A stretch of 64,000 nt of DNA. It comes from Bog-159 sp963738375 (GTDB lineage: Bacteria > Acidobacteriota > Terriglobia > Bryobacterales > Bryobacteraceae). Shown here in pieces: positions 9,278 through 18,405 of this stretch; position 1 is the stretch's first letter; every line of letters begins with the position of its first letter. The translations under genes were made by a program, and so were the position numbers. Below the pieces are notes generated by a model. That model did not search any database. It saw only the letters and a list, made by a program, of their open reading frames with translations, and had not been told where the DNA came from. Location: the NCBI GenBank assembly GCA_963738375.1, contig CAVTWL010000005.1:707667-771666 (forward strand), written 5' to 3'.

Positions 9278-10499
9278 AGCAGCATCCCCGCAATGCAGGC
9301 CGACATGAAGTTCGCCATGGTCCCGCCGCCACGGCCTTCAATCCCAGCCGCGCCAGGTCGGATTTGCGGTTGGGCGCCAGCGCGCCGATGCCGCCGATCT
9401 GAATGGCGATCGAGCTGAAGTTGGCAAACCCGCACAGCGCGTAGGTCGCGATGGTGAACGAGCGCGGATCGAGTTGCTGCTTCAGCGGTCCGAGTTGCAG
9501 GAACGCCACGAATTCATTCAGCACCAGGCGCGTGCCCAGCAGATTGCCGACGGTCGGCGCAGTCTTTCCACGGCACGCCCATCAGCCACGCGAGCGGCGC
9601 GAAAACGACAGCGAAAATCTGCTGCATGCTGCCCGGCAGCCAGCCCATGCAAGGGCAGCGTGTGAACCCATCCCAAGATGCCGTTGACCATCGCGATCAG
9701 CGCCAGAAACGCAATCAGCATGCGCGCCGATGTTCAGCGCCAGATGCAGACCGTCGCCCGCGCCTTGCGCCGCGGCATCGATCACGTTGACCGCGGTCTT
9801 CTCGATCTTGACTTCCACGCGCCCGGCGGTGGCCGGCTTGTCCACTTCCGGATAGAAAATCTTGGCCAGCATGATGGTAGCCGGCGCGGTCATGATCACC
9901 GCCGTCAGCAGGTGCTCGATGCTCACGCCCGCGATCTTCACATAGGCCGCCATCACCGCGCCGGAAACGTGCGCCATGCCGCTGGTCATGATGGTGAACA
10001 GTTCCGACTCGGTCATGCCCGCGATGAACGGCTTGATGGTGAGCGGCGCTTCCGTCTGGCCCATGAAAATGCTGGCCGCCACGTTGAGCGATTCCGCGCC
10101 GCTCGCGCCCATGACTTTCTGCATCACGATCGCCATGCCCTTCACCACCCACTGCATCACGCCCAGGTAATACAGGATGGCGAAGAAGGACGCGATGAAG
10201 ATGACGATGGGCAGCACCTGAAACGCGAAACCACGCCAAACGGTCCCGACTTGATGCCCAGCGGCCCGAAAACGAAATTGCTGCCCGCTTCGGCATAGTC
10301 GAGCATGGCATTCACGCCCGCTCCGATGCGCCTGAAAGATTTTGCCGAAGCCGGTCTTCAAGCACCAGCACGGCGAAGGCGAATCTGCAGCCCCAGCCCC
10401 ACAGGATGATCCGCAGTTTGATGGCGCGCTTGTGCGTGGAGAACAACCAGGCAACCGCCAGATCGCAACCAGGCCCAGCAGCCCGGTGAATCGCTGCAT
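9274..10499 (-). CDS. nupC: Concentrative nucleoside transporter (CNT/NupC family), frameshifted
   Basis: Inner-membrane, ion-coupled nucleoside importer of about 405 aa. The longest clean stretch carries GPFGVVFAFQVLPIVIF-like membrane helices and the family signature GQTEAPLTIKPFI in MGQTEAPLTIKPF, followed by SGMAHVSGAVMAAYV. C-terminal segments (LNEFVAFLQLGPL, YALCGFANFSSIAIQIGG, ending NFMSACIAGMLL) appear in other frames. The ATG is at 10499 (MQRFTGLLGLVAI). It lies between two phosphorylase genes, so imported nucleosides would feed directly into phosphorolysis. Sodium or proton coupling cannot be told from the sequence. Confidence 0.88.
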
Positions 10500-10517
10500 C
10501 AGTGCGCTCCGGCCATA

Positions 10518-11836
10518 TTAGCTTACGACTTCCAGGATCAGTTCCCGCTCGTCGGGCTTCTGCGCCGAAATGCGGAAGGCGTCTTCCACCATCTCGCGCC
10601 GCCTCTTCCACGTGGTCTTCCTTGGTGTAATACAGGCGGCACAGCACCGAGCCCGCTTCCACCTTTTCGCCGACCTTCACTTCCAGAATCACGCCCACCG
10701 CCGGATCGATGGCGTCTTCCTTGCGGTCGCGGCCCGCGCCGATCATGTTGGACGCCAGGCCGATGTCCTCGCGCGTCGATGGCGCTCACATAGCCGCCGC
10801 GCGGCGAAGTGATTTCGCGCATGCCGGTGGCATTCGGCAGCAGTTCGAACTTGTCCAGCGCCTGCGGATTGCCGCCCTGCGCCTCCACTGCCTGCTTGAA
10901 CTTCCTGATAGCCGGAGCCATCCACCAGCATGCTTCTCCGCCAGACGCGCGCTTCTTCGAGCGTCGGCGCAATTCTTGGCCAGGAAGATCATGCGCGCCG
11001 CCAGTTCGAGCACAGCCGCGTCAGATCGGCCGGACCGGCATTCTGCAGGGTCTGCGACGCTTCCATGACTTCGAGCGCGTTGCCGACCGCATAGCCCAGC
11101 GGCTGGTTCATGTCGGTGATCAGCGCCTGCACGCGTCTTGTCCATGCGGCGGCCGATCCCCACCATCATCTGCGCCAGCCGGCGCGCATCCACCTGCTTC
11201 TTCATGAACGCGCCATTGCCCACTTTCACGTCCAGCACCAGCGCGTCCACGCCCTCGGCCAGCTTCTTCGACATGATCGACGACGCGATCAGCGGAATCG
11301 ATTCCACCGTCGCCGTGACATCGCGCAGCGCAGTAAAGCTTGCCATCCGCCGGCGCCAGTTCGTCGGTCTGCGCCGATGAAGCAGAGTCCGATGTTCGCC
11401 GATTGCTGCTTCAGAACTCTTCGATCGTGAGATCGGTGCGGAAGCCGGGAATGGATTCCAGCTTGTCCAGCGTGCCGCCGGTGTGGCCCAGCGCGCGCGC
11501 CCGACATCATGTCGGCACGATCACGCCCGCAGCCGCCGCCAGCGGCGCCACAATGAAGCTGGTCTTATCGCCCACGCCGCCCGTGGAGTGCTTGTCCACT
11601 TTGATGCCCGGAATCGCCGATCAAATCGACGCGTCTCGCCCGAACGCATCATGCACTCGGTCAACCGGCTGACTTCCCGGTCGGTCATCCCGGAAAAGAA
11701 CACGGCCATGAGAAACGCCGACATCTGATAGTCGGGAATTTCGCCGCGCGTGTACCCTTCCACGAGAAAGTCGATCTCTTCGGGGGACAGTTCTTCCGCC
11801 GTCGCGCTTGCGCTGGATCAAGTCAACTGTACGCAT
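10518..11836 (-). CDS. Thymidine/pyrimidine-nucleoside phosphorylase, frameshifted
   Basis: Cleaves thymidine, deoxyuridine or uridine with phosphate. About 439 aa, fitting the DeoA/Pdp family. In order: MRTVDLIQRKRDGG (ATG at 11836), EGYTRGEIPDYQMSAFLMAV, the phosphate-site motif KHSTGGVGDK (around 11565-11600), SGRALGHTGGTLDKLE, SIMSKKLAEGVDALVLDVK, and the C-terminal domain ITSPRGGYVSAID to VLCRLYYTKEDHVEEAAR. Six or more single-base breaks shift the frame. It is the first gene of the nucleoside operon; the transporter starts 18 nt downstream. I cannot separate DeoA from Pdp specificity. Confidence 0.87.
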
Positions 11837-11902
11837 TATGAGACACTTAGCGTAACATTTTGAAGAATGCAAAGTAAAGCTGAGATTCCGCCCCCCGCTG
11901 TC

Positions 11903-13349
11903 TTACATTCCCGCCTTGCGCCATAACTCATTCACCCTGGCTTTCACATCCGCCGACATGCGAATTTCGTCCGGCCACGGTCGTGTAAATCCTTCCGACG
12001 GCCACTTCCGCGTCGCATCCACGCCCATCTTCGATCCGAAATCCTGCAGGCGGCTGGAATGGTCGAGCGAATCGACCGGCCCCAGTGTAAATTGAATGTC
12101 ACGCTCCGGGTCGATATGATTCAGCGCCTTCCAGGCTACTTCCCTGACATTCTGCACGTTCACGTCTTCATCCACCACCACGATGCACTTACTAAACATC
12201 GCCTGGCCCAGCCCCCAGATCGCGTGCATCACTTTGCGCGCGTGTCCGGGATACGACTTGCGAATCGACACCAAAATCAGATTGTGAAAAATGCCTTCCG
12301 CCGGCATGCAGATATCGCGCACTTCCGGCAATTGCAGCCGCATCAGCGGCAGGAAGATCCGCTCGATGGCTTTGCCCATGTAGAAGTCTTCCATCGGCGG
12401 CGGCCCCACGATCGTCGTCGCGTAAATCGGATCCTTGCGCTGCGTGATGCAGGTGACATGAAACACCGGGTATTCCTCGGCCAGCGAGTAGAACCCGGTA
12501 TGATCGCCGAACGGCCCTTCCGTCCGCAATTCTCCCAACTCGACATAGCCTTCCAGCACGATCTCCGCTTGCGCCGGCACTTCCAGGTCGCAAGTCTGGC
12601 ACTTCACCATCTCCACCGGACTGCCCCGCAGAAATCCCGCAATCATCATTTCGTCCAGATCCGGCGGCAGCGGCAGGATCGCCGAAAACATGGTCGCCGG
12701 ATCCGCGCCGATCGCCACCGCGACATCCATGCGTTTGCCGCCCGCCGCCAATTGCGCCGGTAATGCTCCGCGCCCTGCTTGTGCGTCTGCCAGTGCATGC
12801 CGGCGGTGCGCTCGTCGAAGACCTGCATCCGGTACATCCCGCAATTGCGCTTGCCCGAGTCCGGATTGCGCGAGAACACCAGCGGCAAGCGTGATGAAGC
12901 GCCCGCCATCGTCCGGCCAGCATTTCAGCACCGGATAATCGAGCAGCGAAAACCCCGTGGTGCGGACCACCTCCTGGCAAGGCCCCTTGGAAACGATCTT
13001 GGGAAAGAAAGCGCCCATTTCCGCCAGCTTCGGCAGCATCTTCAGCTTCCCCAGCAGCCCTTCCGGCATGCGCATTTCCAGATATTCGGAAATCCGCTGC
13101 GCCACCGTGTCCACCGAATCCACTTCCAGCGCGATCTCCATCTTCCGCATGCTGGCAAAGCTGTTGATCAGCACCGGCACGTTGTAGCCCTTCGGCTTCT
13201 CGAACAGCAGCGCCGGGCCCGCCCGCCTTCACGGCCCGGTCGGCGAATTCCGTGATCTCCAGGTTCGGGTCCACTTCGAAGGGAATGCGCTTGAGTTCCC
13301 GGTTCTTCTCGAGCGCGGCAATGAATTCACGCAGATCGGCGTAGGCCAT
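11903..13349 (-). CDS. UbiD-family decarboxylase, frameshifted
   Basis: Prenylated-FMN-dependent decarboxylase of the UbiD superfamily (aromatic or unsaturated acid decarboxylation, as in ubiquinone or menaquinone synthesis). About 481 aa. N-terminal MAYADLREFIAALEKNREL starts at 13349. A break near 13215 moves to the frame with NVPVLINSFASMRKM and VRTTGFSLLDYPVLKCWPDD. A short stretch (about 12770-12895) is in another frame (PLVFSRNPDSGKRNCGMYRM), then the main frame resumes with the signature TEGPFGDHTGFYSLAEEYPV. No UbiX flavin prenyltransferase gene is visible nearby. The gene is divergent from fabG, separated by 59 nt. Confidence 0.87.
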
Positions 13350-13408
13350 GAGGGTGTCACTTTCTACTATGATTGAAGTTCACTAACAAAATCCATCAAG
13401 GAGCAGCT

Positions 13409-14143
13409 ATGTTCAGTCGAGTGGCGCTGGTGACGGGTGCGAGCCGCGGGATTGGCCGGGAGATCGCCCTCACTCTTTGCCGCGCCGGGTTCGATATCGC
13501 GGTCGCCTCGCCGGAGATCGAGAAAAACGAAGAGGTCGCGGGGCTGATCCGCGCTTGCAGCGGTCAGGCCTTTACCGTGAATATGAACCTGCTGTCCTAC
13601 GATTCCATTCGCGAAAGCTGCGCCAAAGTCGTCGAAAATTTCGGCCGCGTCGACGTTCTGGTGAATAACGCGGGCGTAACGCGCGACGGCCTGGCCGTGC
13701 GCATGAAGCGCGAGGATTGGGATAAAGTACTGCAAATCAATCTGAGCGGCGCCTTCTTTACCACCCAGCAAGTCCTGCCCATCATGATGAAACAGCGCTA
13801 CGGCCGCATCGTCAATATCGCCTCCGTCGTGGGCGAAAGCGGCAACGCCGGCCAGGCCAATTACGTCGCTTCCAAGGCTGGCATCATCGGTCTCACCAAG
13901 GCGCTGGCTCAGGAAATGGCACCGCGGCAGATCACCGTCAACGCCGTCGCCCCCGGCTTCATCGATACCGACATGACCGCCGTCCTCACCGGCGAGTTGA
14001 AGGAAAAAATGCTCGCTCAGGTGCCGCTGCGCCGCTTGGGCCGCCCGGAAGAAATCGCCGCCGCCGTGCGCTTCCTGGCCAGCGACGAGGCCGGCTATAT
14101 CACCGGCCACGTCCTCAACGTCAACGGCGGCATGTATATGTAG
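13409..14143 (+). CDS. 3-oxoacyl-ACP reductase / SDR family (FabG-like)
   Basis: NADPH-dependent short-chain dehydrogenase of 244 aa, exactly FabG length. The cofactor loop TGASRGIG lies at residues 9-16, then NNAG near residue 86. The catalytic set is Ser in NIASVVGESG with YVASK (Tyr and Lys). The terminus GYITGHVLNVNGGMYM is typical. I placed the start at the ATG at 13409, which has an AAGGAG Shine-Dalgarno 6 nt upstream, rather than an earlier in-frame start at 13373. An alcohol dehydrogenase gene follows after 8 nt. Fatty-acid elongation is possible, but no acp, fabD or fabF is adjacent, so another ketone or alcohol substrate is equally likely. Confidence 0.9.
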   Translation: MFSRVALVTGASRGIGREIALTLCRAGFDIAVASPEIEKNEEVAGLIRACSGQAFTVNMNLLSYDSIRESCAKVVENFGRVDVLVNNAGVTRDGLAVRMKREDWDKVLQINLSGAFFTTQQVLPIMMKQRYGRIVNIASVVGESGNAGQANYVASKAGIIGLTKALAQEMAPRQITVNAVAPGFIDTDMTAVLTGELKEKMLAQVPLRRLGRPEEIAAAVRFLASDEAGYITGHVLNVNGGMYM

Positions 14144-14151
14144 GAGGGTTT

Positions 14152-15171
14152 ATGTCCAAGATGCGTGCTGTACAAGTAACCCGTGCCGGCGGACCGCTAG
14201 AGATGGTCGAGCGGGAAATTCCGGCGCCGGGCGCGGGAACCGTGAGAGTCAAGGTGCAGGCGTGCGGCGTGTGCCATAGCGACTCGCTCACCAAGGAGGG
14301 GCTGTTTCCCGGCCTCGCCTATCCGCGCGTGCCCGGTCATGAAGTGGCCGGCGTAGTGGATGCCCTCGGCGCCGGAGTATCCGGTTTCGCCGTCGGCCAG
14401 CGCGTAGGCGTCGGCTGGAACGGCGGCTACTGCAGCTACTGCGACAATTGCCGCCGCGGCTATTTCTACGCCTGCCAAACCGCGACCCACGTGACCGGCG
14501 TTACCGCCGACGGTGGATACGCCGAATACATGGTTGCACGCGCCGAAGCTTTGGCTCACATGCCCGACGACTTGACGCCGCTCGAAGCCGCGCCCCTGAT
14601 GTGCGCCGGCTTGACCACCTTCAATTGCCTGCGCAATAGCGGCGCCCATCCGGGCGACGTGGTTGCGGTCCTTGGCTTGGGCGGATTGGGCCATCTCGGC
14701 GTGCAGTTCGCCGCCAAAATGGGATTCCGTACCGTGGCCATCGCCCGCGGTCAGGATAAGGGGCCCTTGGCGAAAACCCTCGGCGCCTGCCAATACATCG
14801 ACAGCCGCGCACAGGATCCCGCCGCTGAACTTCAAAAATCGGGCGGCGCGAAAGTAATCCTTGCCACCGTCACCGAGGGCGATGCGATGTCGGCCGTAGT
14901 GAACGGACTCGCCGTCGAAGGCAAGCTCATGGTCATCGGCGCAGCCATGTCCATGCAAGTCTCGCCCCTGCAATTGCTCATGGGTAACCGGGCTGTTAAG
15001 GGCTGGTATTCAGGCACGTCCATCGATTCGCAGGACACCCTGGCATTCAGCGCCTTCAGCGGCGTCCGCTCGATGAACGAAGTCTTCCCGCTCGAAAAGG
15101 CGGCCGAAGCCTACGGCCGAATGATGAGCGGGCACGCCCGTTTCCGCGTGGTTCTCACCACCGGCAATTAA
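14152..15171 (+). CDS. Zinc-dependent alcohol dehydrogenase (MDR superfamily)
   Basis: 339-aa enzyme oxidising an alcohol or reducing an aldehyde with NAD(P). Catalytic zinc ligands fit Cys38 in CGVCHSD and His63-Glu64 in PGHEVAG. Four structural-zinc cysteines lie in CSYCDNCRRGYFYAC (residues 94-108). The nucleotide-binding loop is VLGLGGLGHLGVQFAAKMG near residue 171. A strong AGGAGG ribosome site lies just before the ATG at 14152, 8 nt after fabG, so the two probably form a redox operon. The reading frame is intact. Substrate cannot be assigned. Confidence 0.92.
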   Translation: MSKMRAVQVTRAGGPLEMVEREIPAPGAGTVRVKVQACGVCHSDSLTKEGLFPGLAYPRVPGHEVAGVVDALGAGVSGFAVGQRVGVGWNGGYCSYCDNCRRGYFYACQTATHVTGVTADGGYAEYMVARAEALAHMPDDLTPLEAAPLMCAGLTTFNCLRNSGAHPGDVVAVLGLGGLGHLGVQFAAKMGFRTVAIARGQDKGPLAKTLGACQYIDSRAQDPAAELQKSGGAKVILATVTEGDAMSAVVNGLAVEGKLMVIGAAMSMQVSPLQLLMGNRAVKGWYSGTSIDSQDTLAFSAFSGVRSMNEVFPLEKAAEAYGRMMSGHARFRVVLTTGN

Positions 15172-15178
15172 CCGGCTA

Positions 15179-15763
15179 TCACTTGTGATGCCCGCGGCTG
15201 CCGCTCTCGGCCGGTGCGCTAATAGGAGCGCCATCAGAGCTCCTGGTAGCCCGATTCAACGGAACCGTCTCCACAGTTCGCATCGCCCCATTCCCATCCG
15301 GCCGCATCACCTGAATCGACGCCGTAACCTGAGCCTCCCGGAACGAAAGCAGCGGTTTCCGCACCAAAGCCACGCCAATCATTAGAGCCTCGCCATCAGC
15401 CGCGGCCGGTTCCTGTGAAGGCGCAAACGAAGCCGCCATGGCACTACCCGCCTCCCGCGAGGCACCAGCATCCGAAGCCGTTACCGTAACGCAAGGCTGC
15501 GCCGATGCCCCGGTCGCCGCAGAACCCAACGGCGCCAGCGTCACCGTCTTCTCCGCCATCACTCCGGACGTCTTCACGTTAACGAATTCCAGCGTCACAT
15601 CCACCGCGCCCGTGCCAATATTGGCCGCGCACAATACCAGTTTCTGTTCCGGCGCCGCGCTCGCCGGCAAACTTGTCAGCCTGTAGCTGACCGGCTTCAT
15701 CCCCGCCTGCGCGCCCTGCACTATCCCCCACGCCAGACATGCCGCAGTCCACCAAACCTTCAT
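15179..15763 (-). CDS. Secreted hypothetical protein
   Basis: 194-aa protein starting at the ATG at 15763 (MKVWWTAACLAWGIVQGAQAG, a signal peptide). The mature part is strand-rich with Ala/Thr/Val runs (KLVLCAANIGTGAVDVTLEF), like a small immunoglobulin-type fold. It ends in a Ser/Gly/His tail. No family is recognised. The ATG overlaps the TGA of the thioesterase gene (ATGA), showing translational coupling. It converges with the alcohol dehydrogenase gene, leaving only 7 nt between stops and no obvious terminator. Confidence 0.75.
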   Translation of the reverse strand: MKVWWTAACLAWGIVQGAQAGMKPVSYRLTSLPASAAPEQKLVLCAANIGTGAVDVTLEFVNVKTSGVMAEKTVTLAPLGSAATGASAQPCVTVTASDAGASREAGSAMAASFAPSQEPAAADGEALMIGVALVRKPLLSFREAQVTASIQVMRPDGNGAMRTVETVPLNRATRSSDGAPISAPAESGSRGHHK

Positions 15764-16230
15764 CGCCGCTTTCCTTCCAGCGCATGAGACGCAACGGTCT
15801 GCGCCGTGGTTTCCCCGGAAACGGGAGCGACCGAGAAGAGCTTCCGAACCTCCGCGCTGACCGCCACCGGCCGGTGCTTCTCCGTATCGACCGGGCACCA
15901 AACCGTGCGCGATCGCGCCAGCAGAGCCCGGTCCGACGCGCGCAACAATTCCGTATGGCGCTCGAACCGCACACGGCTGGCCTTTCCTACCCACGTCCGC
16001 GCCACAATCCCATCGCTCAAAAAGGCTTGCTGCAAATAGTCGATCTCGTGCCGCAGCACGATCCACAGCACCTTCGCCTGGTCGGCAGCCGGCGCAACCG
16101 CCGTCCAATGCGCCGTCGCAGCTTCCTGCACCCAGCGCATATACGCAATGTTATTGACATGACCAAGCCGATCGAGATCCGCCGGTTCAACCGCCAGTTG
16201 GATCTCAAACGCTTGCAAACCCGAACTCAT
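15760..16230 (-). CDS. Acyl-CoA thioesterase, hotdog fold (4HBT/YbgC-like)
   Basis: 156-aa hotdog-fold enzyme that would hydrolyse acyl-CoA thioesters in the cytoplasm. The N-terminal signature DLDRLGHVNNIAYMRWVQ carries the catalytic-type Asp and the HVNN turn, and HEIDYLQQAFLSDGIVA follows. The ATG at 16230 (MSSGLQAFEIQLAV) places the first strand as in the family; an earlier in-frame start at 16290 would add 20 untypical residues. It is coupled by ATGA to the secreted protein downstream. It is divergent from the ROK kinase gene with about 75 nt between. Confidence 0.85.
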   Translation of the reverse strand: MSSGLQAFEIQLAVEPADLDRLGHVNNIAYMRWVQEAATAHWTAVAPAADQAKVLWIVLRHEIDYLQQAFLSDGIVARTWVGKASRVRFERHTELLRASDRALLARSRTVWCPVDTEKHRPVAVSAEVRKLFSVAPVSGETTAQTVASHALEGKRR

Positions 16231-16304
16231 AATTACAGTATCCCGCCACCCTGCTATGCTAAAAACGCAAGAATTCAAAATCAACTGCAATCGAGGAAAC
16301 CGCC

Positions 16305-17323
16305 GTGCGCGTAGTGGCTGGAGTCGATCTTGGCGGAACCGCCATCAACTATACCTTAGTCAGCCCTGATGGAGAAGTTCCTCATCGAAGGCCTTTGCGA
16401 ATATCCCGCCCGCTCCAAAGAGGGACCGGACGTCTGTTTGCAGCAGATCGTGGATGGCTTGAAAATCGCCGTCGAAAACGCGGGCTTGAAAGTGTCCGAT
16501 GTGGTCGCCGCCGGGCTCGATACCCCGGGCCCCGCCAGCGCCCAGGGCGTCCTGAGCGCCGAAGGCTCCACCAATTTCGTCCACCGCGAGTGGTGCGGCT
16601 TCGATATCCGCGGCAAGCTCGAAACGCGCCTCGGCATTCCCGTTACCTACTTAAACGACGGCAACGCCGGCGCGCTCTGGGGACATTTCAATATCTTCGG
16701 TACTTCGAAGACAGCTACTTCCATCACCATCGTCATCGGCACCGGCCTCGGCGGCGGCATCATCATCGAAGGCCGCGATGTGAAGGGCCGCAAAGGCTTC
16801 GGCGGGGAATTGGGCCATGTGCTGCTGCCCTATCAGAATATTCGCGGGTATCGAAGGTCTGGTTCCCGCCTGCAATTGCGGGCGCGTCGGCGATCTCGAA
16901 TCGGTCTGCTCCCTCACCGCCATCGAAAAATCTTTTCTGCCCTATTTCCTGCCGCGCTTCCCCGGTCACGAACTCGGCAGCGTTGGCTTGCATCAGGCCG
17001 CCAAACTGGTCCGCGGCCAAGCCGAAAAGGGCGACCCCATGTGCCGCGAAATCTTCCGCGTGCAGGCCCACGCCCTCGGCGTCTTTTTCGATGAAATGAT
17101 CAATACATTCGATCCCGATGCCTTAGTGGTCGGGGGTGGCGCCATCGAAACCGGACCGGAATTCCAGCAGTGGTTCCTCAATGAAATTCATGCCGGCATG
17201 CCACCCCAGCGCGAGGAGCAATCCGACATCCCCATCTACATCATGCCCAATGGAGATACCGCCGGCGCGCGCGGCGCCGCCATTGAAGCACTCCAGCACG
17301 CCCGCCGCAGCGGCTTGATGTAA
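16305..17323 (+). CDS. ROK-family sugar kinase (glucokinase-like), frameshifted
   Basis: ATP-dependent kinase for glucose or a related hexose, about 340 aa. N-terminal VAGVDLGGTAINYTLVSPDG (ATP loop) breaks near 16370. The second frame carries GLDTPGPASAQGVL and the catalytic YLNDGNAGALWGHF. After a break near 16845 the third frame gives IEGLVPACNCGRVGDLESV and VVGGGAIETG. The usual ROK zinc motif CxCGxxGC reads CNCGRVGD here, with Asp replacing the last Cys, followed by ESVCSL. No ROK DNA-binding helix is present, so it is an enzyme, not a repressor. An MDR reductase gene follows by 23 nt. Confidence 0.85.
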
Positions 17324-17346
17324 ACCGGCATCGCGGCCCCAGTTCT

Positions 17347-18361
17347 ATGAGCACACTCCAAAACCGCCAGTTCAAGTTGACCTCCCGCCCCGTTGGCATG
17401 GTCAAACGAAGCGATTTCGAATTCACCACCACCCCCGCCGGCGATCCCGGTTCCGGCGAGGTTCTGGTCAAAGTTCTTTACCTGTCTCTCGACCCGGCTA
17501 TGCGCGGCTGGATGAGCGCAGCCCGGTCCTATATCGCGCCCGTCGGCATCGGCGAAGTGATGCGTGCCGGCGGTCTCGGCCGCGTCATCGCCTCCAACGA
17601 CCCTTCGCTCGCCGCCGGTGATATCGTCGTCGGCATGACCGGTGTGCAGGATTACGCCGTAGCACCCGCCGCCGGCTTCATGAAGGTCGATCCCCGACTC
17701 GCGCCGCTGCCTCGCTTTCTAAGCTCGCTCGGCATGACCGGACTCACCGCGTACTTCGGCCTGATCGATATCGGCCAGCCTAAGGAAGGCGAAACCGTGG
17801 TCGTCTCCGCCGCCGCCGGCGCCGTGGGTATGGTGGTCGGCCAAATCGCCAAACTCAAAGGCGGCCGCGTGGTGGGAATCGCCGGCGGTCCAGAGAAGTG
17901 CCGCTATGTGGTGGAAGAGTTAGGCTTCGACGCCTGCGTGGATTATAAGAACGAAGATGTCGCAGGCCAGCCTCGCCAAGCATTGCCCCAAGGGCATCGA
18001 TATCTATTTCGATAACGTCGGCGGCGAGATCCTGGATGTCGCCCTCTCCATGTTAGCCCGCCGCGCGCGCGTCATCATCTGCGGCGCGATCTCTCAGTAC
18101 AATAATCGCGAAGCCATCCAGGGTCCCCGCAACTATCTTTCGCTGCTGGTGAACCACGCCCGCATGGAAGGCTTTGTTGTCTTTCATTACGCTGCCCGCT
18201 ACGCCGAAGGCCTCCAGGCCCTCGCCGGCTGGACCATGGCAGGCAAACTGAAGGGCCGCGAAGATATCGTCGAAGGTCTGGAAACTTTCCCCGATACTTT
18301 GCAGAAACTCTTTCGCGGCGAGAACCACGGCAAGCTACTCATCAAAGTCGCCGCCGAGTAA
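17347..18361 (+). CDS. NADP-dependent oxidoreductase, CurA/prostaglandin-reductase-like MDR, frameshifted
   Basis: Zinc-independent medium-chain reductase acting on alpha,beta-unsaturated carbonyls, about 338 aa. Blocks: LSLDPAMRGWMSAARSYIAP, GMTGLTAYFGLIDIGQPK, SAAAGAVGMVVGQIAKLKGG (NADP site) and, after a one-base gain near 17962, GIDIYFDNVGGEILDVALS and GAISQYNNREA. No zinc-ligand cysteines occur, as expected for this branch. The M16 peptidase gene starts 44 nt downstream on the same strand. Confidence 0.88.
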
Positions 18362-18405
18362 GTCAGTGACTTTTCTGTAGCCAAGAAGCGATAGGATAAG
18401 TGAAT

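Noticed and set aside
6710..11836. Programmed frameshifting in the nucleoside operon
   Set aside because: Breaks are many, of both signs, not at slippery sequences, and occur in unrelated genes too; error is simpler.
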